In this document: positions 26,954 to 36,372 of the stretch, in pieces
Layout of the letters: the number at the start of each line of letters is the position of its first letter
Numbering within the stretch: position 1 is the first letter of the stretch
Made by a program: the position numbers and the translations under genes
The notes under the pieces: generated by a model
Databases searched by the model: none
What the model saw: the letters and a program-made list of their open reading frames with translations, nothing else
What the model was told of the DNA's origin: nothing
From: Buttiauxella massiliensis
Lineage (GTDB): Bacteria; Pseudomonadota; Gammaproteobacteria; Enterobacterales; Enterobacteriaceae
Length of the DNA stretch: 64,000 nt
Assembly: GCF_902500225.1 (NCBI RefSeq)
Contig: NZ_LR722664.1
Span: 41,076 to 105,075, forward strand
Direction of reading: 5' to 3'

Positions 26954-27107
26954 ACTGAGCTCCTTAGATTTAATTGCGCAACTAAGTGTAGTTGAGAGAA
27001 CCGGAGAGAAATGTTTTAAACCGAGAATTCAGACAATGTGAGAAAAATCTCGCTAAGTGGGCGTTTTATCCCGGCATAGCGTTAGCGGTGATTAGTCTAA
27101 ATGGCAG

Positions 27108-27147
27108 GAAAACAGGCAACTGCTCCTTCTCGCAGTTGCCTGTTTTC
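27108..27147 (-). terminator. Terminator after paoC
   Basis: Perfect 16-bp inverted repeat GAAAACAGGCAACTGC / GCAGTTGCCTGTTTTC with an 8-nt loop, 18 nt past the paoC stop. Read on the minus strand, the stem's 3' arm is T-rich. It also faces the region downstream of the DUF883 promoter, so it could work both ways. Confidence 0.8.
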
Positions 27148-27165
27148 AGAGACAGAAAAAGCGTA

Positions 27166-29364
27166 TCAAATTAACTCGGGCAGCCCTTTCAGGAGCTTAT
27201 CGAGCGTAACGGGATAATCTCTCACCCGCACTCCTGTCGCGTTATAAACGGCATTGGCGATGGCAGCGCTCACGCCGCACAACCCCAGCTCACCGACACC
27301 TTTGGCTTTCATAGGTGAGGAGACCGGATCGGCATCGTCGAGGAAAATGACCTCTTGCACGGGGATATCGGCATGTACCGGTACTTCGTAGCTGGCAAGG
27401 TCGTGGTTAACGAAATAACCTAATCTTGTATCGACGGCTAGCTCTTCCATTAGCGCAGCCCCGACCCCCATGGTCATCGCACCAATAACCTGGCTGCGGG
27501 CTGTTTTAGGGTTAAGTATTCGGCCAGCAGCGCACACTGCTAACATTCGGCGAACGCGTGTTTCACCGGTTGCAATATCCACTCCGACTTCAACGAAATG
27601 TGCCGCGAAAGTGGATTGCTGGAATTTTTTTTCGAGCTCACCAAATTCGATGTCATCCTCAACCGTCAGCGTCCCCGTTGCGGCGGCCTCCTTAAGAGGG
27701 GCTGAGCGGTCACCTATGCGTATTTGTTCATTACCAAACACCGCCTGTTGCGGATCAAAGCCCAGTTTGTTCGCCACTGCCTCGCGCAACTTAACACAAG
27801 CGGCATAAACCCCGGCCGTTGAACTATTAGCACCCCATTGACCGCCTGAACCTGCCGAAACCGGGAAATCTGAATCCCCCAACCGCACCACGACTTTTTC
27901 CAGCGGCACGCCCAACATTTCAGCTGCTGTCTGGGCAATGATGGTGTAACTGCCGGTGCCGATATCCGTCATATCGGTTTCAACGGTGACGATGCCCTGT
28001 GCATCAAGATGAACGCGCGCGCCCGATTTCATCACCAGGTTGTTACGAAAACCTGCCGCGACACCCATGCCGACAAGCCAACGCCCATCGCGGATTTGTG
28101 CAGGCTGAGCGTTCCGCTGCTTCCAACCAAAGTGGTCGGCTCCGGTACGCAGGCATTCAACCAACTGACGGCGCGAAAAGAATCGCTCAGGGTTTGCAGG
28201 GTCAACCTGGGTATCGTTGAGAATGCGAAACTCAACCGGGTCGATGCCTACTTTTGCGGCCACCTCATCAATTGCGATTTCCAGCGCCATCAATCCCGGT
28301 GCTTCTCCTGGTGCGCGCATGGCATTGCCTTCAGGCAGATCAAGTTTGGCCAGACGCAGCCCGGTATGGCGGTTGGCACCGGCATACAGCAACTCGCTTT
28401 GCTGAACGGCTGTTTCCGATGGGCCTCCAGCAAGATTACCGGACCAACTCTCATGTGAGATTGCGCTAATCCGCCCGGTGTTATCCGTGCCGATGCGAAG
28501 ATGCTGAATAGTTGCCGGACGGTGAGTGGTGTTATTGGGAATAAAGGGTCTTTGCAATGCAATTTTGACGGGGCGTTTTGCCACGCGAGCACCAAGGGCC
28601 GCCAGCAGCGCATCGCTACGTAAGAACAGCTTCCCGCCAAAACCACCGCCAATATAGGGCGAAAACACCCGTATATTTTCTTTGGCGAGCTTCAGGGTTT
28701 TAGCCAGGTCACTACGACACCAGTCAATCATCTGATTGGAGGTCCATAGGGTAAGTTTATTTCCCTCCCACGCAGCCATTGAGGCGTGCGGTTCCATCGC
28801 CATGTGGCTTTGATCTGGGGTGGTGTAGGTGGCATCAAACTGCACCGCAGAAGCGGCAAAGGCACTAGCAAAATCGCCGGTTGATTTGTCCGGCTCTTCT
28901 TCAGTAGCTGTGGTGACGGCAGGTTTTTCCTCGGCAAGATTGTATACGCCCTGTTCGCGGCGGTAATCGACCTTAATCAGTTCCGCCGCCGCACGAGCTT
29001 GCTCGAAGGTTTCCGCGACCACCACGGCAATGGCCTGGTGATAGTGTTCAATCGTTGGGCCTGCGAGGAGCTTTGCCGGGTTTTTTTCACCTTTTCCAAG
29101 CGGGCCGGCATTATCGGCCGTCACAATAGTTATCACACCCGGGGCATTACGCGCTGCTTCTAAATCAATTGAGTTGATATGCCCTTTAGCAATGGCGGAG
29201 CCCACCACATAGCCATATGCCACATTGGCTGCTTCATTATGCCATTCGTAGGCATAGTGAGCCGTGCCGGTCGTTTTCAGGTGGCCATCAATACGGTCAT
29301 GGGGCTGACCAACAACGGTGAGCTGGTCTATTGGGTTATCTTTTGCCGGAGTATCAAATTTCAT
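27166..29364 (-). CDS. paoC: Periplasmic aldehyde oxidoreductase, molybdenum subunit PaoC
   Basis: 732 residues, the same length as E. coli PaoC (YagR), which it matches along its whole length (DQLTVVGQPHDRIDGHLKTT, MAMEPHASMAAWEGNKLTLW, IGGGFGGKLFLRSDALLAAL, GNAMRAPGEAPGLMALEIAI). The catalytic Glu is in AKGVGELGLCG near the C-terminus. It binds the molybdopterin cytosine dinucleotide cofactor and oxidises aromatic and other aldehydes to acids in the periplasm. It has no export signal of its own and travels with PaoA. Starts 4 nt after paoB. The molybdenum-insertion chaperone gene paoD, which follows in E. coli, is absent; a terminator comes instead. Confidence 0.95.
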   Translation of the reverse strand: MKFDTPAKDNPIDQLTVVGQPHDRIDGHLKTTGTAHYAYEWHNEAANVAYGYVVGSAIAKGHINSIDLEAARNAPGVITIVTADNAGPLGKGEKNPAKLLAGPTIEHYHQAIAVVVAETFEQARAAAELIKVDYRREQGVYNLAEEKPAVTTATEEEPDKSTGDFASAFAASAVQFDATYTTPDQSHMAMEPHASMAAWEGNKLTLWTSNQMIDWCRSDLAKTLKLAKENIRVFSPYIGGGFGGKLFLRSDALLAALGARVAKRPVKIALQRPFIPNNTTHRPATIQHLRIGTDNTGRISAISHESWSGNLAGGPSETAVQQSELLYAGANRHTGLRLAKLDLPEGNAMRAPGEAPGLMALEIAIDEVAAKVGIDPVEFRILNDTQVDPANPERFFSRRQLVECLRTGADHFGWKQRNAQPAQIRDGRWLVGMGVAAGFRNNLVMKSGARVHLDAQGIVTVETDMTDIGTGSYTIIAQTAAEMLGVPLEKVVVRLGDSDFPVSAGSGGQWGANSSTAGVYAACVKLREAVANKLGFDPQQAVFGNEQIRIGDRSAPLKEAAATGTLTVEDDIEFGELEKKFQQSTFAAHFVEVGVDIATGETRVRRMLAVCAAGRILNPKTARSQVIGAMTMGVGAALMEELAVDTRLGYFVNHDLASYEVPVHADIPVQEVIFLDDADPVSSPMKAKGVGELGLCGVSAAIANAVYNATGVRVRDYPVTLDKLLKGLPELI

Positions 29365-29368
29365 TGGT

Positions 29369-30319
29369 TTATCCCCGTGCTTGCATTAATACCGAGGCGA
29401 GCGTGCGCTGCGCCAGTATCAGCTTGAATTCGTTTTCAGGAGTAGGGCGCGCATCAGCGAACAGCCTTTCATAAACGCTCTGGCTGCCGTTGCTCAATTG
29501 CCGGTCAGCTTCTTCAAGCCGCCACGGCTTGTGCGCAACGCCACCAAGAGCCACACGTCCGGTGCCATCGGGCTGCACAATGGCGGCAACCGAAACCAGA
29601 GCAAAGGCGTAGGAGGCGCGGTCTCGAACTTTGCGGTAGATATGTGTGCCGCCCAGCGGTGGAGGCAAGGTGACGGCGGTGATCAATTCACCTGAAGTCA
29701 GTGCTGTTTCCAGATGTGGTGTGTTGCCCGGTGCGCGATAGAAATCTGCCAACGGGATTTCGCGCACCTTGCCGTTTGGGTTGACGGTCTCTACCACAGC
29801 ATCGAGCAGGCGCATGGCGACAGCCATATCGCTGGGGTGGGTTGCGATACAGGCTCGACTGGTCCCAACCACAGCATGTTGGCGGCTAAAACCCTCAAGA
29901 GCGGCACATCCACTGCCGGGAAGCCGCTTATTACAAGGTTGGTTGGTATCATAAAAGTAGGGGCAGCGTGTGCGCTGGAGCAAATTACCGGCAGTGGTTG
30001 CCTGATTGCGCAACTGGCCTGATGCGCCTGCTAGCAGCGCTCGGGAAAGTACCGCATAGTCTCGACGAATACGCGAATCTGCCGCAAGATCTGTATTGCG
30101 CACCAGTGCGCCAATGCGCAGACCACCTTCGTCCGTCGACTCAATTTTGTTCAGCGTAAGAGCGTTCACGTCAATCAGATGGGTTGGCGTCTCTATTTCA
30201 AGCTTCATCAAATCAAGAAGATTCGTGCCCCCGGCAATAAATTTGGCACCAGGATTACGCTGGGCGCTCGCTGCCGCTTCGGCCGGGGTTTTCACTCGCT
30301 CAAAAGTAAAAGCTTTCAT
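29369..30319 (-). CDS. paoB: Periplasmic aldehyde oxidoreductase, FAD subunit PaoB
   Basis: 316 residues (E. coli 318). FAD-binding motif [20 protein letters not shown] and [19 protein letters not shown]; the extra Cys residues here and in [13 protein letters not shown] fit the [4Fe-4S] cluster found in PaoB. It relays electrons from the molybdenum centre through FAD. Overlaps the paoA stop by 4 nt. Confidence 0.94.
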   Translation of the reverse strand: MKAFTFERVKTPAEAAASAQRNPGAKFIAGGTNLLDLMKLEIETPTHLIDVNALTLNKIESTDEGGLRIGALVRNTDLAADSRIRRDYAVLSRALLAGASGQLRNQATTAGNLLQRTRCPYFYDTNQPCNKRLPGSGCAALEGFSRQHAVVGTSRACIATHPSDMAVAMRLLDAVVETVNPNGKVREIPLADFYRAPGNTPHLETALTSGELITAVTLPPPLGGTHIYRKVRDRASYAFALVSVAAIVQPDGTGRVALGGVAHKPWRLEEADRQLSNGSQSVYERLFADARPTPENEFKLILAQRTLASVLMQARG

Positions 30320-31041
30320 GATTTTTGCCCCCCTGCGACATCTTCAATGGCCGCAAGAATGTTGGAATAAGCGCCGCAACGGCAGATGTTGCCGCTCATA
30401 CGTTCACGTATTTCGTCGGCGGTGGCCTGAGGGGATGAATTCAAATCGGAGGTGACGTGGCTTGGAATGCCCATTTCGATCTCTTTGAGGACCATAACGG
30501 AGGAGCAAATTTGCCCAGGCGTACAGTACCCACATTGAAAGCCGTCATGTTTGATAAAGGCGGCCTGCATAGGGTGCAAGTTATCCGGTTTACCGAGACC
30601 TTCAATGGTGGTGATTTCGGCATTTTGCTGCATCACGGCAAGGGTCAGGCAGGCGTTTATCCGGCGACCGTCGACGATAACTGTACATGCGCCACACTGG
30701 CCGTGGTCGCACCCTTTTTTGGTCCCGGTAAGGTGCAGGTTTTCGCGCAGCGCATCCAAAAGTGTGGTTCGCGTATCAACGTCCAGTTGGCGGGATTCGC
30801 CGTTAACATTTAATGTTACGTGCGACAATTCAGGCGGGGGAGTGGGGTCGTTCGCGCTCGCTCCAAAAGCATGAGTTGGCGTCATCGCCACGGTTGCGGC
30901 TGACACAACACCGACTTTGAGAAGCTCCCGTCTTGTCAGGCGAAAGCCATAATATTCAATATTAAGGTAGTGATTACCGCTGCTGTTGCTGCTCGCACTA
31001 TGTAAGTGCCTTTTATTCGCTTCATGGTCATGGTTGCTCAT
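30316..31041 (-). CDS. paoA: Periplasmic aldehyde oxidoreductase, [2Fe-2S] subunit PaoA
   Basis: 241 residues. The Tat signal is [20 protein letters not shown], unusually far in (about residue 36) after a hydrophilic, His/Ser-rich stretch. Two [2Fe-2S] domains follow: [21 protein letters not shown] (split here as plant-type ferredoxin Cys set) and [12 protein letters not shown]...CRCGAY. It carries the export signal for the whole PaoABC complex. First gene of the operon; its promoter region (31042 onward) shows no obvious motif. Confidence 0.94.
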   Translation of the reverse strand: MSNHDHEANKRHLHSASSNSSGNHYLNIEYYGFRLTRRELLKVGVVSAATVAMTPTHAFGASANDPTPPPELSHVTLNVNGESRQLDVDTRTTLLDALRENLHLTGTKKGCDHGQCGACTVIVDGRRINACLTLAVMQQNAEITTIEGLGKPDNLHPMQAAFIKHDGFQCGYCTPGQICSSVMVLKEIEMGIPSHVTSDLNSSPQATADEIRERMSGNICRCGAYSNILAAIEDVAGGQKS

Positions 31042-31498
31042 ACCGCCTCCAGTGTTCGAAAGATTGAACCAGGAAAATGGAAGTCTCTGCGATGCTCAAA
31101 TTTTTATAACGAACTATTAATCATAGACGGTGCTGGCGTTGGGATTATTCCTGAATGCTGCAAAGACGGGTTACAAGCGGCGTATCCATAACCAACCGCA
31201 TACTTTGCCAGATATGGCATGCATGTTGTGTGCCCACCGTGGTAATACGAGTGCCGTTGTTTAATGCTGACGTAAATAATAAATAACCTTACGTGCTCTT
31301 TGAATTCACCAGGGTGTAACAAATAGACAATGATGGCCTGTATTAAAATTATACTGCCTATATAAAAAACATATACCAAAGGTATGCGCCATATCATTGC
31401 TTGAGGATAGTTGGATATATATATTCAGCACATCGCTTACCGGTGTGATAAATACGCGACTTTAACTATATTGCTCATATGTAACGAGGTTAATTTTT
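31042..31498. other. Intergenic region between paoA and a small orphan gene
   Basis: 457 nt. It should hold the paoA promoter (leftward) and that of the small gene (rightward). I see no convincing promoter pair, repeat or RNA. Short open frames on both strands have no recognisable protein pattern. Confidence 0.5.
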
Positions 31499-31702
31499 AT
31501 GATTAAAAATGCATTTGTGGAAAAAAATAGTGAAGGAAATATCGTCGTACGTGTAGAAGATAAACAGTTATCAACATTTAATGATTATAATTCCGCATTA
31601 GAATGGGCATTTTCAATTGGTTATCGTGTTTACAAAAAAGAACCTGCCACCGATAAGCACGAAGAGTGCTGGGTTAAATACACACCTAAAAGCCATCTAT
31701 AA
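31499..31702 (+). CDS. Small unrecognised cytosolic protein
   Basis: 67 residues, no signal or membrane segment, AT-rich coding (MIKNAFVEKNSEGNIVVRVE, then SALEWAFSIGYRVYKKEP). CGAGG lies about 9 nt before the ATG. The pattern of two short strands, a helix with Trp and a final strand looks like a compact folded domain. I do not recognise a family. It lies alone, 93 nt before the LysR gene, and may be an independent small gene. Confidence 0.6.
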   Translation: MIKNAFVEKNSEGNIVVRVEDKQLSTFNDYNSALEWAFSIGYRVYKKEPATDKHEECWVKYTPKSHL

Positions 31703-31795
31703 TTTGAGAGACAGATGCACCATTTTCATATGGTTGCAAGAGAACATGCAATCACCTGATTCGTTCTAATTAATACTTATTAAACAGGCATATAG

Positions 31796-32707
31796 ATGGA
31801 GTTAAGACATATCCGTTATTTTCTGGCCGTTGCCGATGCCAAAAGTTTTACCTATGCAGCAGAAGTGCTGGGTATTGGCCAACCGCCTCTCAGTATACAA
31901 ATACGAGATCTGGAAAATGAAATTGGTACCAAATTGTTTCATCGCATCGCTCGAGGTGTTGAATTAACCACCGCAGGCACCGCGTTTTATGATGCGGTAA
32001 AAGTGTTGCCGGGTTTAGTAGAAGAAGCAAAATCATCAGCACTTCTGGCCTCGCGTGGAGAACTTGGGGTGCTTAAAGTTGGCTTTACTTCATCTTCGGC
32101 ATTTAACTGTGTGGTTACACGGGGTATTAAAAAATTTAGAAGAGATTACAAAAACGTCAGTTTGCAATTAGATGAGGCACATACCGATAATCTAATTAAA
32201 GCAGTAGAAAATGGCACCATCGATGTGGCTTTTGTTCGTACTGACCATCTTTATAGTGAACTACTGGAGCTCCATTTAATTCTTCGGGAGCCTTTGGCAA
32301 TTGTGTTACCTGAGCAGCACTCGTATATCGCGCAAAGTCATATCACATTGAATCAGTTGGCAAACGAAGAAATGATTCTGTGTCCTCGAGATTACAGTGT
32401 GCACCTGCACGATACTATCATTTCACTGTTTGAAAAAGCAGGGTGTGTGCCGACGGTGAAGCAAACTCCACTAGAACTATCTTCCATTATTAATCTGGTT
32501 TCTGCAGGAATTGGGGTCTCGATTGTTCCCTCATCAATGAAAACCATGAGTCACTCATCATCCGGTGTTGCATTTTATGATATCTCGGAAGAGGGAGCTT
32601 ATATTCCATTGTCGATAGTCAGTCGGGTACATGAGCGATCTCCAATTGTGAAAAGGTTTATTAATAATGTCACTGCAACGCAGGCTGAAATCATAGCTGG
32701 CGAATAA
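31796..32707 (+). CDS. LysR-family transcriptional regulator
   Basis: 303 residues. The N-terminal winged helix is MELRHIRYFLAVADAKSFTY...LGIGQPPLSIQIRDLE, the HcaR/CatR/BenM-like branch, with an effector-binding domain from about residue 90. Targets unknown: it is separated by about 530 nt from the next gene downstream and has no divergent partner. Branch relatives control aromatic or transport genes. Confidence 0.88.
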   Translation: MELRHIRYFLAVADAKSFTYAAEVLGIGQPPLSIQIRDLENEIGTKLFHRIARGVELTTAGTAFYDAVKVLPGLVEEAKSSALLASRGELGVLKVGFTSSSAFNCVVTRGIKKFRRDYKNVSLQLDEAHTDNLIKAVENGTIDVAFVRTDHLYSELLELHLILREPLAIVLPEQHSYIAQSHITLNQLANEEMILCPRDYSVHLHDTIISLFEKAGCVPTVKQTPLELSSIINLVSAGIGVSIVPSSMKTMSHSSSGVAFYDISEEGAYIPLSIVSRVHERSPIVKRFINNVTATQAEIIAGE

Positions 32708-33239
32708 AAATATCAACTTAATGATATATATCAATAAAAACGGTATCTGTCTTATATCTGACAGGTATCGTTCAGTCGATGAAATATAAAGCAATAGCGT
32801 AAATGTAGGGTAACCCAATGTGCTTGTCAGTTTTTATTGCCAGGACACTGTTTATCCAGAGTAAAGAGTGAATGAAAAAATCTATCTTTGCAGTGCGTCG
32901 TGACAGGCCATTAACCCCTCGATAGTTATATATCCATTCCGTAAGCCGAAGGATCTCGAGCGTCAATGTCAGAGAAAGTGGGGGAGTGACATAGAGTTTC
33001 ACCACTTTTCCTTCATCCACGTCATATGTGTTGTTTGCTGCAGCCGTCAGCTTGTGTAACCCGACGCGGCAAAAAAGAGTGGCAAGCCTACCCATTCCAA
33101 AGCAGGAATAGAGGCAATAAACAGCCGACCAATTGATCCAGTTTATAATTGAGCAGAATACTTAACTGCATAATACCGGCCGACCTCCGCAGGTGCGGGG
33201 TTAAGCGCCAGCTTTTTCTGGCGACGAAGGTATATCTCA
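32708..33239. other. Long intergenic region with a hairpin before the transglutaminase gene
   Basis: 532 nt. A 107-codon minus-strand frame (33095-32772) lacks a credible family pattern and is not called. A perfect hairpin CGCCAG-CTTTTT-CTGGCG lies at 33206-33223, just ahead of the ribosome binding site GAAGG (33226-33230) of the next gene, and could influence its translation. Nothing else was recognised. Confidence 0.45.
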
Positions 33240-34385
33240 ATGGAAAGGCGAAACTTTCTGAAAAGCGTTGTAGCACTATCAACTATTGGTTTGGTTCGTC
33301 CGGCATTTTCAGGAACCAAACGTGTTGATGACCCGGCAATCGCATCTTCTGATACCTCCCGCCGTTTTGTGGTCACACAAACGTATAGTCTCAAAGCGCC
33401 GGCAGGTTCCCAGGGCAAAGTTAATTTGTGGATACCTGTACCAGAAGACACTTCATTTCAGACATTGCTCGACCTTTCCTTCAACGGTAACTACCAGAAA
33501 GCCAGCCTGACGGCTAATAACCGTTATGGTGCCAGAATGCTTTTTGTTACCTGGCCAGATTCTGAAGGCGCGCTGGATATTCGCGTTGAGATGACGGTCG
33601 AAACCCGTGATTGGGAAGTGCTAAAAGACAATAAACTGGCCGACTGGTTGCTACCTGAGCAAGACGCAGTCATCCCGGACGAAATTAAACCTTTCTTGCT
33701 GGCTACTCCCCATATTCCTGTCGACGGTATCGTTAAAGAGACGGCGCTGAAAATTGTCGCTGGCGAAAAAGCACCGATAAAACAGGCTCGTTTGATTCAC
33801 GACTGGGTTAGCACGCATATGCATCGCGATGATGCTGTGATTGGTTGCGGTACGGGTGATGTGGGCGAAATACTGAAAGCGGGCAAATTGGGTGGCAAAT
33901 GCACCGACATTAACTCCGTTTTTGTCGCGCTGTGTCGTGCGGTAGGTATCCCGGCACGGGAAATGTTCGGTATTCGTCTTGGTGCCAGCCGCAAGCTTAG
34001 CGAGTATTCGAAGAAAGCTTTCGGTAGCGCCGATGAGCAGGGTATTGCAAAAATAAACGGTGGCCAGCATTGCCGCGCGATGTTCTGGCTGGCGGGCTTT
34101 GGCTGGATCCCGGCCGACCCGGCCGATGTCACCAAGATGCGTCTGACCGAGAAGAAAGAGAATGGTGATCCGGCTGTAAAAGCGGTTAGCGATTATCTCT
34201 TTGGTAATTGGGAAATGAACTGGGTGGGCTTTAATCATGCACGTGATTTCGCGCTTTATCCTGCAGCAGAACAAGGTGATGTCAACAACCTGGGTTACCC
34301 GTATGCCGAAGTAGATGGCGATCCTTTAAACTTCTACGATCCGGCAGCATTTAGCTATGACTACGTCAGCACCGAACAGCATTAA
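33240..34385 (+). CDS. Tat-exported transglutaminase-like protein
   Basis: 381 residues. It begins MERRNFLKSVVALSTIGLVR, a twin-arginine signal, so the folded product goes to the periplasm. The transglutaminase core has the Cys in GGKCTDINSVFVALCRAVGI, the His in NGGQHCRAMFWLAGFGWIPA and the Asp in the following DPADV, so the triad looks intact. Such bacterial domains act as cysteine peptidases, amidases or cross-linkers; the substrate is unknown. Its 3' end overlaps the MerT-like gene by 29 nt, implying co-expression with two heavy-metal genes. Confidence 0.8.
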   Translation: MERRNFLKSVVALSTIGLVRPAFSGTKRVDDPAIASSDTSRRFVVTQTYSLKAPAGSQGKVNLWIPVPEDTSFQTLLDLSFNGNYQKASLTANNRYGARMLFVTWPDSEGALDIRVEMTVETRDWEVLKDNKLADWLLPEQDAVIPDEIKPFLLATPHIPVDGIVKETALKIVAGEKAPIKQARLIHDWVSTHMHRDDAVIGCGTGDVGEILKAGKLGGKCTDINSVFVALCRAVGIPAREMFGIRLGASRKLSEYSKKAFGSADEQGIAKINGGQHCRAMFWLAGFGWIPADPADVTKMRLTEKKENGDPAVKAVSDYLFGNWEMNWVGFNHARDFALYPAAEQGDVNNLGYPYAEVDGDPLNFYDPAAFSYDYVSTEQH

Positions 34386-34719
34386 GGGTAATTTAGTCAC
34401 GTTGCTGGCGGCATTAATTGCCGCTGGCGCTTCAACACTGTGCTGCATTGGGCCGTTGTTGTATCTGTTGTTTGGTATTTCAGCAGCAGGACTCACAGGG
34501 ATCCCGACGCTACCCTGGTTACAAATTCCCATGGTAATCGTCTCCCTGGGATTGATGGTGCGTGGATTCTGGCGGCTCTATTTGTCCCCTAAACCAATAT
34601 GCACAAGTGTTGTCAGCCGTCGCGTGCTGGTCCTGTTGTATTGGTTATCAGTACCATTGGTACTGTTCCTGACTACTTATCCGTATGTCTTACCCTGGAT
34701 TTGGGAAAGTATCGAATGA
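34357..34719 (+). CDS. MerT-like inner-membrane metal transporter
   Basis: 120 residues, about three membrane helices. The first helix carries the vicinal Cys pair in STLCCIGPLLYLLFGISAAG, as in MerT, and a further Cys sits in the cytosolic loop (KPICTS). MerT passes Hg(II) from periplasmic MerP to the cytosol. Here there is no merR or merA nearby, so the metal may not be mercury. It starts inside the transglutaminase gene and its stop overlaps the MerP-like start (ATGA). Confidence 0.75.
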   Translation: MTTSAPNSIKGNLVTLLAALIAAGASTLCCIGPLLYLLFGISAAGLTGIPTLPWLQIPMVIVSLGLMVRGFWRLYLSPKPICTSVVSRRVLVLLYWLSVPLVLFLTTYPYVLPWIWESIE

Positions 34720-35000
34720 AGAGATTTTTATGCCTGGGGCTGCTTTTGTTGACGCCTCTGAGTTGGGCGGCCAATAAAATGGTCACTATAGATATAGGGC
34801 AGATGAACTGCCCGCTCTGCGTGATTTCGATAAATCAGGCTTTACGCAGTACCGATGGGGTTATTAAAGCGAAGGCGTCATTAAAAACGCATCAGGCGCA
34901 AGTCATTGTTCCGGAGAATTTTGATAACCAACAACTGCTGTCGGCCATTGCTAAAACAGGATTTACCGGCCAAATTCACGCGGTGGATGAGGCGCAATAA
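34716..35000 (+). CDS. MerP-like periplasmic heavy-metal-binding protein
   Basis: 94 residues from ATG 34716. The frame is open from 34599, but only this start gives a signal peptide (MKRFLCLGLLLLTPLSWA), and it overlaps the previous stop. The mature part is a single HMA fold with the CxxC metal site in IGQMNCPLCVISI. It would hand metal to the MerT-like transporter. The third gene of the transglutaminase-MerT-MerP unit, followed by a terminator. Confidence 0.82.
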   Translation: MKRFLCLGLLLLTPLSWAANKMVTIDIGQMNCPLCVISINQALRSTDGVIKAKASLKTHQAQVIVPENFDNQQLLSAIAKTGFTGQIHAVDEAQ

Positions 35001-35043
35001 TTCCTGTTATCCCTACGATTGTGAAGCTTCAAGCTCATTGGCG

Positions 35044-35067
35044 AATCACCACCTCCCGGTGGTGATT
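35044..35067 (+). terminator. Terminator between the MerP-like and MFS genes
   Basis: Perfect 10-bp stem AATCACCACC / GGTGGTGATT, 4-nt loop, then ATTTAT. Between convergent genes, so it may serve both directions; the MFS stop is 3 nt away. Confidence 0.75.
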
Positions 35068-35069
35068 AT

Positions 35070-36278
35070 TTATCTGGTGGAGCGCCCCATTAACCGGATA
35101 AACAGCCCACACAGTGCCGCGAACGTTGCCAGCCCAACCATTCCCGTCCAGCCAAAGGTTTCCAGAGCTTTGCTACCCACTGTTGCCCCTATTGCCATGC
35201 CGATAAACACGACGGTAAACATAATGGCGTTCAGGCGACTGCGGGCAGCCGGATTTAACGCGTAGATAATGGTCTGATGTGCCACCAGTGAGGCCTGAAT
35301 ACCCAGGTCAAACCCGACCGCACTAATGGCGATAATAGCCAGTTGCACAGGGACGGGAACAAACGGCATCACAAACATCAGGGCAAAGGAGATAACAACC
35401 AACGCGGCTGCAATTTTCGTGACGAAATCAGGGCCACGACGGTCAGCGAGTGATCCTGCCAGCGGTGCGGCAAGCGCTCCAGCGGCACCAGCGAGGCCAA
35501 AAGTACCGGCTACGGCGGAGCCCATCTGGAAGCGGTCTGCCAGCATAATCGCAAGCGTTGACCAAAAAGCGCTGAACGCAATCGACAACAACCCTTGTGC
35601 CAGAGCGGCACGACGTAAAGCCGAATACTCCATCCACAGTTTGCCTAATGAGCGCAGTAGTGCGGGATAGCGTAGTGTGGTTTGCGGCTTGAAAGAGGGT
35701 AGTACGTACCAGAGTATCAGCGTGACGACCCAGACACCTACTGCCGCAATAGTATAAACACTACGCCAGCCCCAAAGTTGTGCCACGATGCCACTAAATA
35801 CACGTGAAAGCAGAATGCCCGCCAGAAGCCCGGTCATCACCATTCCTACGGTTTTACCGCGATTGCTGTCAGAGGCCAGTGTGGCAGCGGCAGGGATAAT
35901 ATCTTGCGCTACGGTCGCAACCAACCCAATCGCCAGACTGCTGAGCAATAGCACATGCCAGGAAGAGGAGAATCCACACAGCAGTAATGTCAACGAAAGC
36001 AGGGTGCCTTTAATCAGAATGATACGACGGCGGTCAAAGCGATCCCCAAGTGGGGCGAGCAACAAAATGCCGAGCGCATAACCAATTTGCGTCAGTGTGG
36101 GTACCAGGCCGACATCACCGACACGGGCGTGGAACGTGCTGCCAATAATCCCCAGCATTGGCTGGCTATAATAAATTGAGGCAACACTCAGGCCCGCGCC
36201 AAGGGCGAGACGAAAAACGATTTTGCCAGACAGCATGGTGTTGGACGTTGATGCGGTCATTGTGGAAAGCTGGCTCAT
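35070..36278 (-). CDS. MFS (DHA1-like) drug or metabolite exporter
   Basis: 402 residues from ATG 36278 (MSQLSTMTAST), with GGAG 6 nt upstream. The frame extends 29 codons further without hydrophobic content. About 12 membrane helices; motif A appears as GDRFDRRRIILIKG after helix 2. The family exports small molecules by proton antiport. It is divergent from a LysR regulator across about 95 bp, the common regulator-exporter pairing. Substrate unknown. Confidence 0.85.
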   Translation of the reverse strand: MSQLSTMTASTSNTMLSGKIVFRLALGAGLSVASIYYSQPMLGIIGSTFHARVGDVGLVPTLTQIGYALGILLLAPLGDRFDRRRIILIKGTLLSLTLLLCGFSSSWHVLLLSSLAIGLVATVAQDIIPAAATLASDSNRGKTVGMVMTGLLAGILLSRVFSGIVAQLWGWRSVYTIAAVGVWVVTLILWYVLPSFKPQTTLRYPALLRSLGKLWMEYSALRRAALAQGLLSIAFSAFWSTLAIMLADRFQMGSAVAGTFGLAGAAGALAAPLAGSLADRRGPDFVTKIAAALVVISFALMFVMPFVPVPVQLAIIAISAVGFDLGIQASLVAHQTIIYALNPAARSRLNAIMFTVVFIGMAIGATVGSKALETFGWTGMVGLATFAALCGLFIRLMGRSTR

Positions 36279-36372
36279 GGCTCGCTCCAGTGGGTTAATG
36301 TGCGGCCATTCTTGTCGTTTTTTGCTTTCGGCTGTAGCCCCCGCAGGGGTAAAACTGTTATACACTTAACGT

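Noticed and set aside
32772..33095. 107-codon minus-strand frame before the transglutaminase gene
   Set aside because: No recognisable family pattern, poor start context and no operon partner; could be a decayed gene, but nothing supports a call.
34357..35000. A mercury resistance operon
   Set aside because: Only MerT-like and MerP-like genes are present; no merR, merA, merC or operator, and the partner is a transglutaminase.
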